A stretch of 7,054 nt of DNA from Nitrospirales bacterium (GCA_021604265.1 BQIY01000111.1:1-7054), one strand, 5' to 3'. Numbered from the stretch's first letter, positions 1 through 6,988 are shown. The notes: generated by a model not told the origin, from the letters alone. Made by a program: numbers and translations.

Positions 1-2310
1 CTGACGGCAGGAGCGGTGTGGGTCTACGTGCATCGTGATCGTTTTACTGACCAAACCTTCTCATTCGACTTAGCGCATTATAGTGCGGCGTTCGCCATCA
101 CGACGGGGTTGTGTTTTATGATCCAAATGACCTTAGCCCCTGTCGTCTGGTATTCGATCAATTCCGTTTGGACGTGGATAGAGCTCGCGTTGTGCCTAGC
201 CATCCCTTTTGTATTTTCCGGTATCGTCGTGAGCATCGCCTTAACTCGCAGCCGCCTTCCTATCGGACGTGTTTATGCAATAGATTTAGCAGGAGCCGCG
301 GCCGGTTGTTTGGCCGTCTTATTCCTTCTCGATCATACTGATGCGCCATCGGCGATTCTTTGGGTTTCATGCATTGCTGCAGCAGGGGCTTTGTGTTTTG
401 CGAGTTCTGGGATTGGAACCACTCCGCGAATTCTTCCGTCATTTCATACGATGTTTCGACATCGAATTACGATATTCACACTATTATTATTGTGCGCCAT
501 TTTTAACGGGTTGTCCGATTATGGATTTCAGCCTCTTGTAGTCAAAGGTCGTTTCGAAGGCCCTCAAAATCCTCTGTTTCTCGAGTGGAATAGCCTTTCA
601 CGCATTGCGGTGTATCCCATGGATCCAACGACACCTGATTTATGGGGACCTTCTCCTCGATTTTCCATGGATGGCCTGAATATCGAACAACGAAGACTGC
701 ACATTGATGGGGATGCAAGTACCGTGGCTCTTCGATTCACAGGAAACCTAAAGGACGTCGAATTTTTAAAATATGATGTCGCAAACCTTGTGTATCATTT
801 GCCTGACCGTCAACGAGCCGCTGTCATTGGAGTCGGTGGTGGACGAGATATTCTTTCAGCAGCGGTCTTCGGATATCGCGATATCACGGGAGTCGAGGAG
901 AATCCCATATTGCTCAAACTGCTCACCCAAGAACCCAATTTTGCTAATTTTACCAATATGGCTAAACTTGAAGGTGTTACCTTCGTACAGGATGAAGCAC
1001 GAAGTTGGTTTCTTCATACCGATGAGACATATGATGTGATTCAAATGACACCGAACGATACCTGGATGGCAGCAATTGCGGGATCTCATTCACTCAGTGA
1101 AAACAGTTTATATACCGTCGAAGCCTGGAAAATTTTTCTCAACCGGCTCAACCCTCAAGGGCTTTTCTCCGTGAGTTCCTGGTTCACTCAAGAACATCCA
1201 GAAGAAACCGCTCGAATGTTAAGCTTGGCAGTAGCCGCCCTACTGGATCTAGGAATATCCGAGCCGGAACGCCATATCTTTTTGGCAACATCAGGCCGCA
1301 TCGCGACCCTCCTTATTGCGCGCCAACCCTTTTCCCCTCGTGATCTAACAGCGTTAAACAAAACAATATCCCGCTACCGCTACGGCATGTTCGTTCATCC
1401 GTCGGCCGAATCCAGCTTTGGGCTGTTTGAGGCCATCGTCACAGCCAAAGGACGAGACGAGCTCAATGACTATACGTCAAACCAAGAATTCGATCTGACA
1501 CCGGCAACTGACAACCGACCCTTCTTTTTCAATCATCTCCCGTTATACAAACCAGTTGAAGCACTATCTGTCGCAAAAAATTTATTCAATCATGGGGCAC
1601 AGGTCGGTGGAATACGTTATGGTAACCTGATTGCGATGGTCACATTGCTCGTGCTGTTCATGGTGGCAATGACCTTGGTTCTTTTAACGATCGTGATGCC
1701 ACTTCGCGGAGCAATCAAGAAGGCAGGAAAAAAACTAATTGGCGGCGGCACCGTCTATTTCCTCCTTCTCGGGACGGGGTTCATGGTCGTAGAAATCGGT
1801 TTATTGCAATGGATGAGTCTGTTCCTTGGGCAGACCGTCTCCCTGAGCGTCGTGTTATGTACACTGATCTTGTCTAATGGAATCGGGAGTTTTCTTTCAG
1901 ATAAATGGCTTCTCGACCGAGACTGGAAGTTTACAACATGGGCGCTCATGACTGGGGGGTATCTTATCGCCCTTCCTTATTGGCTTCCTGATTTGCTCCT
2001 TGCATTTAGCAGTCAGAGCCTTTCTCATCGAGTGATTCTCTGCATGGCCACGATTGCTCCGGCAGGAATCTTGATGGGATTTGGATTTCCGACGGGGATG
2101 CGATTGGTTTCTGCCATTGATCGAACACCAACACCATGGTTCTGGGGTATCAGTGGTGCGGCAAGCGTACTTGCCTCCATCGTGGCCGTTTCAACGAGCC
2201 TTGCCTTTGGAATAAGTACAACGCTGACCATGGGAGCCATCTGTTACTTTTTACTGCTTCCTGTCGTACTGACCCCTGCCTGGACACCGGTTCTCGAACA
2301 TATGCATTGA
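1..2310 (+). CDS. Membrane-embedded spermidine-synthase-like protein (5'-partial)
   Basis: The frame is already open at base 1, so the N-terminus is cut off; the GTG at 16 is probably an internal valine codon because this family has further N-terminal helices. Numbering from the first codon in the window, about four or five hydrophobic helices (roughly 25-170) precede a soluble Rossmann-type methyltransferase/polyamine-synthase domain (about 195-445). That domain has a glycine-rich SAM-type loop GVGGGRD at 277-283, an acidic residue at the end of the next strand (VEENP, about 298-302) and YDVIQMTPNDTW near 344-355. TDNRPFFFN at about 503-511 leads into some seven C-terminal helices (about 540-760) with the conserved patterns GFMVVEIGLLQ, GFGFPTGMR and PWFWGISGAASVL. 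This is the architecture of the large fused membrane/spermidine-synthase-like proteins (usually 750-850 residues), whose substrate is generally unknown. The acidic catalytic motif of true aminopropyltransferases (YDVI-x-D-x-x-D) is replaced by QMTP, so polyamine synthesis is doubtful. The gene ends with TGA at 2308-2310. Confidence 0.85.
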   Translation: MTAGAVWVYVHRDRFTDQTFSFDLAHYSAAFAITTGLCFMIQMTLAPVVWYSINSVWTWIELALCLAIPFVFSGIVVSIALTRSRLPIGRVYAIDLAGAAAGCLAVLFLLDHTDAPSAILWVSCIAAAGALCFASSGIGTTPRILPSFHTMFRHRITIFTLLLLCAIFNGLSDYGFQPLVVKGRFEGPQNPLFLEWNSLSRIAVYPMDPTTPDLWGPSPRFSMDGLNIEQRRLHIDGDASTVALRFTGNLKDVEFLKYDVANLVYHLPDRQRAAVIGVGGGRDILSAAVFGYRDITGVEENPILLKLLTQEPNFANFTNMAKLEGVTFVQDEARSWFLHTDETYDVIQMTPNDTWMAAIAGSHSLSENSLYTVEAWKIFLNRLNPQGLFSVSSWFTQEHPEETARMLSLAVAALLDLGISEPERHIFLATSGRIATLLIARQPFSPRDLTALNKTISRYRYGMFVHPSAESSFGLFEAIVTAKGRDELNDYTSNQEFDLTPATDNRPFFFNHLPLYKPVEALSVAKNLFNHGAQVGGIRYGNLIAMVTLLVLFMVAMTLVLLTIVMPLRGAIKKAGKKLIGGGTVYFLLLGTGFMVVEIGLLQWMSLFLGQTVSLSVVLCTLILSNGIGSFLSDKWLLDRDWKFTTWALMTGGYLIALPYWLPDLLLAFSSQSLSHRVILCMATIAPAGILMGFGFPTGMRLVSAIDRTPTPWFWGISGAASVLASIVAVSTSLAFGISTTLTMGAICYFLLLPVVLTPAWTPVLEHMH

Positions 2311-2532
2311 AAAGACCTTGACTGTTGTTTATATTTCCTTGACTCAATATGTGCTCTTATAAAACAAAGAAGTTTCCCACCTGTTGACGAGTTTGGAGCA
2401 CAACCCAGGATATTGCGAGGCTCTCATCGTTCTCTTTACGTTTTAGTTTGTGCATATTTTTAACGCACAATGTCGGATTCGTATTACGTCTTTTGACTAT
2501 ACAAGTCTAACGAATTTTCAGAAGGTGCCTAG

Positions 2533-2781
2533 GCCACGAAGGCTCAACACTTCATTGACTTAGCCGTTTCAATCATGGCCGAGAATCACTAGAGATACAA
2601 TATTCTGATCATCAATGCCCTTAGTGGCAACGCCCGTAGAGTTGAATGGGCGGCCATGGGGGAACTCCGCCTACTCACTGACCTGTTGATTCAAAGTCGC
2701 CTCGGCGACGGTTATTGCACACCCTTGGTAGAGTTGCTTGGGCAGCCATGGGGGAACTCTGCCTGCTCACTGACCTGTTGA
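2533..2781 (+). pseudogene. Possible decayed coding remnant of unknown family
   Basis: One frame reads as plausible, helix-like protein for 82 codons apart from a single TAG at 2590-2592. Before the stop it reads AQHFIDLAVSIMAENH; after it come ILIINALSGNARRVEWAAMG and then ELRLLTDLLIQSRLGD. No start codon or ribosome binding site precedes it, and the frame is bounded by a TAG at 2530-2532 and a TGA at 2779-2781. The second 67-base repeat copy carries the same peptide with few changes (RVAWAAMGELCLLTDLLIQ) in another frame, because the repeat offset of 92 is not a multiple of three. I do not recognise the family. Chance openness is a real alternative. Confidence 0.15.
2636..2702 (+). repeat. 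67-base direct repeat, copy 1, with internal hairpin
   Basis: This copy matches 2728-2794 at 62 of 67 positions, at an offset of 92 bases. It contains a 7-base-pair stem: 2647-2653 (TGGGCGG) pairs with 2667-2673 (CCGCCTA), including one G-T pair, around a 13-base loop. The part after the hairpin, ending TGATTCAAAGTCGCCT, is identical in both copies. I see no further copy in the window on either strand. It resembles dispersed intergenic palindromic repeats in form, but I cannot name a family. Confidence 0.85.
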
Positions 2782-2794
2782 TTCAAAGTCGCCT
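2728..2794 (+). repeat. 67-base direct repeat, copy 2, with compensatory changes
   Basis: This is the second copy of the element at 2636-2702, separated from it by 25 bases. Its five differences are two adjacent unpaired bases before the stem and three changes inside the stem. G2652 becomes A2744 and its partner C2668 becomes T2760, so a G-C pair turns into A-T. A2673 becomes G2765, which can still pair with T2739 as a wobble. The stem is therefore kept: 2739-2745 pairs with 2759-2765 around the same 13-base loop. This pattern suggests that the hairpin itself has been maintained. Confidence 0.85.
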
Positions 2795-2891
2795 AGACAG
2801 CATAATACTGTGTCTCAAGCATTGGAAGGTTGCACCCGCATGAAATTTCTATTAGCAACTGATCTTATATATGACGTAGTGTAGTTCAAAA

Positions 2892-2930
2892 TTCAGTAAA
2901 TTGAGATTTTATCAATTCGGTATAACTGAA
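2892..2930. promoter_or_regulatory. Nested inverted repeat upstream of the 2950 gene
   Basis: Outer arms TTCAGT (2892-2897) and ACTGAA (2925-2930) enclose inner arms AATTGA (2899-2904) and TCAATT (2912-2917), which are separated by seven bases. The element ends 19 bases before the start codon of the exported protein at 2950. It could be an operator or a 5' leader hairpin. A TTGAGA/TATAAC pair lies inside it, but with a 14-base spacer, too short for a standard sigma-70 promoter. The arms are A+T-rich, so chance is possible. Confidence 0.3.
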
Positions 2931-2949
2931 ATGGCTATAGACAGAGACT

Positions 2950-3375
2950 ATGCGTAAAAACTGGTTTGGCTACGGCTTACTGCTAATCTTCACGTGCTGG
3001 ATGACGGCCTTGGCTGATGATCAACTACATCCTCCGGCTATATCACTAGAAATTACTACACCCAGTAATGGAGATGTCGGTGAGTGGAGAACAATTGTCA
3101 CTGGCCGGGTATCCCAACCATTGGCCGATGTCTGGATTGTTGTCCGTCCTCTGGAAACTCGAAATTTTTGGATTCAGCCTAAACCCACGATACACAAGAA
3201 TGGAGAGTGGGAAACGCGCATCTACCTTGGAGGGAAAGGGGTGTCTCATATCGGAAAAGTTTTTGACCTCAGAGCGGTCGCGAATCCGACCGATTCACTC
3301 CAAGAAGGACTCGTGCTTCCCGGCTGGCCACGAGCCGAGAGCAAGTCCAACATCGTGAGGATCGCACGGAAATAA
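2950..3375 (+). CDS. Small exported Ig-like domain protein
   Basis: This 141-residue protein has a clear signal peptide: a positive start (MRKN), a hydrophobic core at about 8-19 and likely cleavage after TALA at residue 22. The mature part, about 119 residues, looks like a single beta-sandwich domain. It has a strand-rich opening (LEITTPSNG), then TGRVSQPLADVWIVVRP at 51-67, a KNGEW turn at 83-87, and an end pattern of LPGWP followed by SNIVRIARK. The same landmarks occur in the N-terminal domain of the convergent protein at 3403-4659, so the two domains appear related. There is no catalytic motif and no lipobox. The expected location is periplasm or cell surface, perhaps binding a carbohydrate or a partner protein; that is inference. 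The ribosome binding site is weak (AGAG at 2943-2946, three bases from the ATG), but the signal peptide supports this start. Confidence 0.75.
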   Translation: MRKNWFGYGLLLIFTCWMTALADDQLHPPAISLEITTPSNGDVGEWRTIVTGRVSQPLADVWIVVRPLETRNFWIQPKPTIHKNGEWETRIYLGGKGVSHIGKVFDLRAVANPTDSLQEGLVLPGWPRAESKSNIVRIARK

Positions 3376-3383
3376 CCTAGCTC

Positions 3384-3404
3384 AGAATCTCGGTGCAAGA
3401 TTCT
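3384..3404. terminator. Weak hairpin between convergent genes
   Basis: A perfect 7-base inverted repeat, AGAATCT (3384-3390) and AGATTCT (3398-3404), encloses a 7-base loop in the 27-base gap between two convergent genes; its right arm overlaps the TAG stop of the minus-strand gene. The position suits a bidirectional terminator, but the stem is A+T-rich and neither strand has a T-run after it. It may have little effect. Confidence 0.25.
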
Positions 3405-4659
3405 ACTTCGTTAACCAAACATTGAAATTTCCATACCCCTCCTTCGCTGGGTTATAAGAACGATCAATCTTCTTAATCGTAAATCCCGCTTGTTCTAAAA
3501 CCATTGTCAATTCCTCAGTGTTATAGTGCCAAATATGATCATCAATCCACTCGACTTGGTCATCGAGTTCGGGGAGATCTGAAAGATTTTGATAATGCTT
3601 ATAATTACGGCCCCATCCAATGTCAGCATCAGGTGTCGAGAGAAAGAACGACCCTCCTGGTGCAAGAACATCATAGATTTTCCGTAAAGTTGGAACAGGC
3701 TGAAAATTTAGATGCTCCATGACTTCGGTCATAATGATGACACTGAATTGTTCCGGGCCGGGGAGAGGCCCACGTTCAATATCGCCTTGAACATGTGTCA
3801 AATTGTATTTCTTATTAAAACTATTGATGCCGTAGGCTCCAAAGTAATCATGGATGTCAAAGCAAACTCCGTCTGCACCGAAAACCGTCGATGCATAGGC
3901 CAGTAATGTCCCAAACCCGCACCCAAGATCTAAAATGTGCTTGACCGGTTCTTGCCTGGTATAGGTGCGGTCAATCGAGTCAACAACCATCCACCCAGCA
4001 ATCTCAGACCAGAAGTAGACTTCATTGTTACTATATTCATCTTTATAGTAGGTGAATCCTGTCTTAGCCTCTTCTTGCGCAAGGTCCTCCTGAATACTTT
4101 TCAATAATGGCGTTGACTCACTCAGATAGTTGTGTTTCACCCCTTTTGTGACCGTAACCTTCTCTTGTTCAATGAGGCCAGCGGGCAGATCAGTTTGCCG
4201 TATTCCTGGATAGGCTTTGCCTTCCTTGGACTCCTGTTCGTACTGCTGTTGAAGAAATAGGGAGGCAGATGAAGAAGCGGTATACACCGAGATCACAAAA
4301 CTCTGTGGAGGGTCGCCAAAGTGCGCATTGACTGACCAATGTCCCTGGTTTTTATTGACGGGCGTTCCCAATTCAGGATTTCCGTATTGAGGCCATCCGA
4401 CGCCAGCAGTCTTCTCCGGCCAGATAATCACCCAAACATCCTCCATGATGGATTCGGAATATTTGCCCAACAGTGTGACATCATCGCCAACGACGGCATG
4501 ATGTTTCGGATTGGTGATGGTGACGGACTTTTGGGTCTCTTCATTCGATGCATAGCCATGAAAATGTTCAGAAGACGTTTCGGCTTGTGCGAAACCCGAA
4601 AAATTAAAGAATAATGATAAACACATACAGATAATGCGTATACCTGGAACTTGAATCAT
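3403..4659 (-). CDS. Exported Ig-like domain plus SAM-dependent methyltransferase
   Basis: I place the start at the ATG at 4659 (418 residues) rather than the upstream in-frame ATG at 4716, because only the former has a good ribosome binding site and it begins directly with a signal peptide: hydrophobic core at about 8-22, likely cleavage after AQA at 26. Residues about 45-130 form an Ig-like domain (VTITNP, DVWVIIWP at 74-81, NQGHW at 104-108) like the one in the 2950 gene. A linker follows to about 200. Residues about 238-400 are a class I methyltransferase of the Methyltransf_11/23 type: motif I ILDLGCGFG at 242-250, an acidic residue at D268 (CFDIHDYFG), QGDIERG at 291-297, VIIMTEVMEHL at 307-317 and LAPGGSFFLSTPD at 332-344. 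All SAM-binding landmarks look intact. A signal peptide on a SAM enzyme is odd, since SAM is cytoplasmic. The start lies 102 bases after the glycosyltransferase stop on the same strand, so shared transcription is likely. Confidence 0.8.
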   Translation of the reverse strand: MIQVPGIRIICMCLSLFFNFSGFAQAETSSEHFHGYASNEETQKSVTITNPKHHAVVGDDVTLLGKYSESIMEDVWVIIWPEKTAGVGWPQYGNPELGTPVNKNQGHWSVNAHFGDPPQSFVISVYTASSSASLFLQQQYEQESKEGKAYPGIRQTDLPAGLIEQEKVTVTKGVKHNYLSESTPLLKSIQEDLAQEEAKTGFTYYKDEYSNNEVYFWSEIAGWMVVDSIDRTYTRQEPVKHILDLGCGFGTLLAYASTVFGADGVCFDIHDYFGAYGINSFNKKYNLTHVQGDIERGPLPGPEQFSVIIMTEVMEHLNFQPVPTLRKIYDVLAPGGSFFLSTPDADIGWGRNYKHYQNLSDLPELDDQVEWIDDHIWHYNTEELTMVLEQAGFTIKKIDRSYNPAKEGYGNFNVWLTK

Positions 4660-4666
4660 ATGATTA

Positions 4667-4671
4667 CCTTT
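4667..4671 (-). promoter_or_regulatory. Ribosome binding site deciding the 4659 start
   Basis: On the minus strand AAAGG stands seven bases before the ATG at 4659, in GAAAGGTAATCATATG. The in-frame ATG at 4716 has only CTCCATCTAG before it, with no purine-rich site. This supports the shorter protein that begins with the signal peptide. Confidence 0.7.
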
Positions 4672-4761
4672 CACTTCATCTCCAAATGGCGAGAAGGTAT
4701 GAAGCGACGATCTCATCTAGATGGAGCACAGTATTAAACGAATAGTATAAGTACGAGCCTC

Positions 4762-6285
4762 CTATTTCACGGAAGCAATGAGAAATGCCGGAACCAACAG
4801 GAGGCCCCATGTATCAAACCATCCAAACACCCACCCTTCCGCAAAATAAAAAGTCATAAAAGTCATACAGACCGAAAGATTCATGACCCGCACAGAAAGG
4901 GGACTACTCGAAAGTTGGCCCACCCGATGACGCAGAAACTTTGGAGTTCGAAACCAATCTAATTGTACGTGAAAAAGCCCTTTCAAGTTCGCCGCGATAT
5001 AAGTAAGAATGACACTCCAGCCGTACCACAACATCATGGGAAAATGAAAAAGGTCACGGTAGGAATGTTTTTTAAACACAATCATCACAAACGGTTCAAT
5101 GAGATTCGAGAGCAAGCACAGGCTAATCACAATGATAAACGGAAACTTCACCAGGCTAAGCAGATACAGGTAATATTCGACTTCATAGGAATTCCACCCT
5201 GCTGCAAGCCACCAGACCGTAACCATACCAAGAAGAATCGCTGTGCCGGTTAACATCGGAGTTGTATAGTAAGCATTCTGACGGAGCGCCGATAATTTCG
5301 CGCCCACAGTCAACTTATCAGACTTGACGATGGCCCAAAAATATTCTCGTAACACTCTCGCAGTTCCCGTGCACCAGCGTTCTTGTTGCCGCCGGAAATG
5401 ATTGAGCGTAAATGGGACCTCTCCATAATTGACCACATTTCCCAGGTAGACACCCTTCCAGCCAGCTAACCAAAAACGGTTCGTGAGATCGATATCCTCC
5501 GTCAAATGCCCAGGGGTAAATCCACCAACTTGCACCACGGCAGCCAAGCGAAACATCGTACAGCATCCGGAAAACAACGTTGGATGTCCAAGGACTTGAC
5601 GTCCTTCAAAATCCACGTAATAACAGCCTTCTTCAGACAACGAAACATACTTTTGAAAGACATTCATGCCATAGGGAAATGCCACACGTTTTGTTTGCAC
5701 AAACGCAATGTCATCCTGAGCCTGCACAACTTCGAGCGTTCGTTCTAAGGCATCGGATTGAGGTTTCCAGTCCGCGTCCAATAAGTACATAAATTTCGTG
5801 CCACGCCGTTCGAGATACGCCTGAAGTTTTCGAAGACTCCCTGCCTTAAAGCCATCCTTGGATGGTCGATGGAATAGGACAAAATCTTTTGATTCCCAAA
5901 TTTCAATCGGTTCGTGGCGGACCTCCCCAGACTCTGTCACCACTTCCTGAGTAAACGGATGCTGGAGAAGCTGTGTGCAACCCCGCCTTATCGCAAACTG
6001 GCGTATCTGTTTGATAATCTCTGGATCTGTCGAATCATCAGCCAGAACAGTAAAACGATTGGGATACGTCAACTGTTCACACCCTTTCAACGTTCGTTCC
6101 AGTACATATTTTTCATTGTACGCGACCACCACCACCGCAACTTCGTCGGCTTGATGGGGAACTCGTAAAATATGAGGTTTTCGTAGACTGGCAAACGCAT
6201 ACAAATAATTAAAGAATGCGAATGCAAAAAACACTGAAAGACAGGCGAGTTGAATTGCGAAGAGGAATGTCGCCGACCAGACCAT
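4762..6285 (-). CDS. Processive GT2 glycosyltransferase, cellulose-synthase type
   Basis: This 507-residue inner-membrane enzyme most likely polymerises a beta-linked polysaccharide from a nucleotide sugar. An N-terminal helix (about 5-30) precedes a cytoplasmic GT-A domain containing the full set of processive GT2 motifs: VVVVAYNE at 51-58, the first aspartates LADDS at 81-85, DAD at 170-172, HLTEDIDL at 260-267 (catalytic TED at 262-264) and QQERW at 300-304 (the Q-x-x-R-W motif that grips the growing chain). About five hydrophobic segments follow (about 340-365, 376-403, 415-435, 465-487, 489-505). There is no PilZ domain, so direct cyclic-di-GMP control as in BcsA is not indicated. The size and motifs match bacterial CESA/CSLA-like synthases; the sugar cannot be read from the sequence. 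An in-frame ATG at 6339 would overlap the upstream gene by more than 50 bases; the ATG at 6285 starts one base after that gene's TAA, which implies translational coupling. Confidence 0.88.
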   Translation of the reverse strand: MVWSATFLFAIQLACLSVFFAFAFFNYLYAFASLRKPHILRVPHQADEVAVVVVAYNEKYVLERTLKGCEQLTYPNRFTVLADDSTDPEIIKQIRQFAIRRGCTQLLQHPFTQEVVTESGEVRHEPIEIWESKDFVLFHRPSKDGFKAGSLRKLQAYLERRGTKFMYLLDADWKPQSDALERTLEVVQAQDDIAFVQTKRVAFPYGMNVFQKYVSLSEEGCYYVDFEGRQVLGHPTLFSGCCTMFRLAAVVQVGGFTPGHLTEDIDLTNRFWLAGWKGVYLGNVVNYGEVPFTLNHFRRQQERWCTGTARVLREYFWAIVKSDKLTVGAKLSALRQNAYYTTPMLTGTAILLGMVTVWWLAAGWNSYEVEYYLYLLSLVKFPFIIVISLCLLSNLIEPFVMIVFKKHSYRDLFHFPMMLWYGWSVILTYIAANLKGLFHVQLDWFRTPKFLRHRVGQLSSSPLSVRVMNLSVCMTFMTFYFAEGWVFGWFDTWGLLLVPAFLIASVK

Positions 6286-6286
6286 G

Positions 6287-6988
6287 TTACAGCTCTCGGA
6301 GTTTCGACGTTTTGTGGATATACCGTGATACGGCTCCAAACACGAGGAGCAACATAATTGCCAAAATTGAGGGCATAAGGCCTCGCGTCAATTCGCCACC
6401 CATCAATGTCATGGCGGATGTCGCTAGAGGAGTATAAAAAACGGCAGGCATTGCAGTGGCCGGCTCGAGTAGCCAGTAAAACCCTAAGTTCTTTACCGAA
6501 AACGCCCTGATTGCCTGTGTTGAAATCGTACCGTCGATCCGTGAATCAATCGTCATGGCTTGCGGAAACCGTTTCTTCCACTCCCCATCGACCTCTTCGA
6601 ATAACACCATCGTTTCGGGTAATCCTTGAAAGTAGAGCGTCACACGTTGCACATGCGCAGTCACAGCTTCGGGTGCAGTCAACAGCAATGTCTGTTTGCC
6701 TTCTGAAGTCGTAAGCTCTCGTAGAATCAGATGCCCCTTCGTCAGACCCGGAGCATACAGCGTCAGCATCGACACTAACTCATGATTAGGTCGGCCCACC
6801 CATAATCTTCCAGATTGTTTTAGCTCAACATACTCACGTATGGCCGTAGAAGAATCTCCTGAGGCAAGGACCGGCCCAATATTGGCAATTCCCCCCATCG
6901 TGGCTGAAACAGGAGACGAGAACATGCAGGCCGCCATCACGATCAAGGCAAAGATAAGCGATGTATTTGGTCTCATAGGTATTTTCAC
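6287..6988 (-). CDS. Periplasmic protein with signal peptide and C-terminal membrane anchor
   Basis: The protein has 233 residues. I choose the GTG at 6988 because it overlaps the stop of the preceding gene as GTGA; an ATG five codons in (6976) is an alternative but has no clear ribosome binding site. The N-terminus is a signal peptide (core about 10-22, probable cleavage after PVSA at 29). A region of about 170 residues follows, predicted periplasmic and rich in alternating strands (for example TLLLTAPEAVTAHVQRVTLYF near 100-120). One hydrophobic helix at about 204-222 and a basic tail (RYIHKTSKLREL) would anchor it in the inner membrane with the tail in the cytoplasm. I do not recognise the family, and no catalytic motif stands out. 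Its place between the hydrolase-like tail and the GT2 synthase, with tight coupling on both sides, suggests an accessory subunit of the polysaccharide machine, for example guiding the chain across the periplasm. That role is inferred from context only. Confidence 0.75.
   Translation of the reverse strand: MKIPMRPNTSLIFALIVMAACMFSSPVSATMGGIANIGPVLASGDSSTAIREYVELKQSGRLWVGRPNHELVSMLTLYAPGLTKGHLILRELTTSEGKQTLLLTAPEAVTAHVQRVTLYFQGLPETMVLFEEVDGEWKKRFPQAMTIDSRIDGTISTQAIRAFSVKNLGFYWLLEPATAMPAVFYTPLATSAMTLMGGELTRGLMPSILAIMLLLVFGAVSRYIHKTSKLREL

Larger units (their letters stand above)
2311..2949. other. 639-base intergenic region with repeats, no clear gene
   Basis: No convincing intact gene is present on either strand. 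The stretch contains two 67-base direct repeats (2636-2702 and 2728-2794), a possible broken coding remnant overlapping them (2533-2781), and a nested inverted repeat near its right end (2892-2930). No clear rho-independent terminator follows the gene ending at 2310: I see no G+C-rich stem with a T-run. The octamer CCTTGACT occurs twice just after that gene (near 2317 and 2338), but neither copy is followed by a well-spaced -10 box. The promoter of the gene at 2950 must lie here, but I could not fix it. Confidence 0.8.

Noticed and set aside
2338..2363. TTGACT followed by TATAAA as a sigma-70 promoter
   Set aside because: The spacer is 13 bases, too short for a standard promoter, and no gene follows within about 580 bases.
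2448..2470. Inverted repeat TTGTGC-11 bases-GCACAA as a terminator or operator
   Set aside because: It has only six base pairs, a long loop and no T-run after it, and it lies well away from both flanking genes. This is compatible with chance in a 639-base gap.
4660..4716. Longer N-terminus for the methyltransferase protein, starting at 4716
   Set aside because: It would add 19 polar residues before the signal peptide and has no ribosome binding site. The ATG at 4659 has AAAGG at good spacing.
4660..4761. Separate promoter or terminator between the glycosyltransferase and methyltransferase genes
   Set aside because: A TAATAC box is present on the minus strand, but no -35 sequence lies at a suitable distance, and there is no hairpin with a T-run. 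Nothing can be called with support.
4963..5253. Plus-strand open frame opposite the glycosyltransferase gene
   Set aside because: It lies antisense to a gene with a complete set of GT2 motifs and has a low-complexity, charged composition typical of a shadow frame. The other antisense frames in the window were dismissed for the same reason.
6286..6339. Longer N-terminus for the glycosyltransferase, starting at 6339
   Set aside because: It would overlap the upstream gene by more than 50 bases and add a polar extension with no family counterpart. The ATG at 6285 fits a coupled junction.
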